A stretch of DNA of 29,015 nt from positions 257,207-286,221 of the forward strand of contig NW_008246076.1 in NCBI RefSeq assembly GCF_000281045.1. Direction: 5' to 3'. The stretch's first letter is position 1. Each line of letters opens with the position of its first letter. The notes beneath the pieces were generated by a model that did not search any database, was not told where the DNA came from, and worked only from the letters and a program-made list of their open reading frames with translations. The stretch is from Saprolegnia diclina VS20. Its lineage: Eukaryota; Oomycota; Saprolegniomycetes; Saprolegniales; Saprolegniaceae. The position numbers and the translations under genes were made by a program. Shown here in pieces: positions 28,833 to 29,015 of this stretch.

Positions 28833-29015
28833 TTAGCACTCGGCAACTGGCGGCTCGTCCTCGATCGTCGTTGGCACGTTCTTGACACTGGCCGTCGCCA
28901 TGTCCAGAGACTGCGGCCGGGTCGACTTGACGGCGACGACGGCCGCCGCGATGGCCGCCACGAGCGCGACGCCGGCCACCGCCATGATCGCGGCGCTGCT
29001 CAGCATCACGCCCGA
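28833..29015 (-). CDS. C-terminal end of a single-pass membrane protein (partial)
   Basis: On the minus strand the frame is open from the window edge to TAA at 28835-28833, giving 60 residues. A hydrophobic helix (AAIMAVAGVALVAAIAAAVV) is followed by a basic stop-transfer residue and a short polar tail ending EDEPPVAEC. Codon bias matches real genes. This is the end of a type I or tail-anchored membrane protein, with a cytosolic tail of about 30 residues if type I. The main domain lies outside the window, so the family is unknown. Elicitin-like or other secreted oomycete proteins often end in such a helix, but nothing here proves it. Confidence 0.6.
   Translation of the reverse strand, partial: SGVMLSSAAIMAVAGVALVAAIAAAVVAVKSTRPQSLDMATASVKNVPTTIEDEPPVAEC

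Overview
The window looks like nuclear DNA of an oomycete, most likely a saprolegnialean water mould. It is GC-rich and gene-dense. Its introns are very short (40-83 nt, mostly 41-54), and many start with GTACG. At least one gene (15860) carries an initiator of the GCTCATTYYNCAWTTT type described for oomycetes, and another gene encodes a proton-pumping pyrophosphatase. The genus is an inference. Exon models below were built by hand from reading frame, phase and GT..AG sites, with no transcript evidence.

Left part (1-14,788): ordinary housekeeping genes on both strands. In order: the 3' end of a coiled-coil gene (+); an 18-exon gene for a long coiled-coil protein of unknown function (-, 6005 to 402) with a compact promoter holding an E2F-like and a CRE-like palindrome; a NUDT22-type UDP-sugar hydrolase (-, 8149 to 6919); a divergent gene resembling proteasome assembly chaperone PSMG1 (+, 8279-9004); a HEATR6 homologue with 14 exons (+, 9562-13276); and, tail to tail 33 bp away, a compact Acinus homologue with SAP, RRM-like and RSB parts (-, 14788 to 13310).

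Middle (14,789-24,281): a spacer with a 163-base assembly gap, then a tandem family of TRP-like (Ion_trans) channel genes. Two copies are intact (15860-17764 and 19400-21041). One is a short decayed remnant (18282-18866). One is broken (22172-24281), with its central 1,021 bp cleanly inverted. Two tRNA-Val-like repeats lie in this cluster, at about 18450 and 21367. The remnant and the second intact gene share their upstream region, so the duplication unit included the promoter.

Right part (24,282-29,015): a poorly resolved stretch with open frames on both strands, then an intronless gene for a K+-dependent type H+-pyrophosphatase with strong codon bias (+, 25906-28209). A spacer follows, and at the edge is the C-terminal end of a single-pass membrane protein (-).

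I found no CRISPR array, no bacterial-type operon and no clear autonomous transposon. The most striking observations are the intact inversion inside the fourth TRP copy, the GTAC-type 5' splice sites, and the small Acinus gene.
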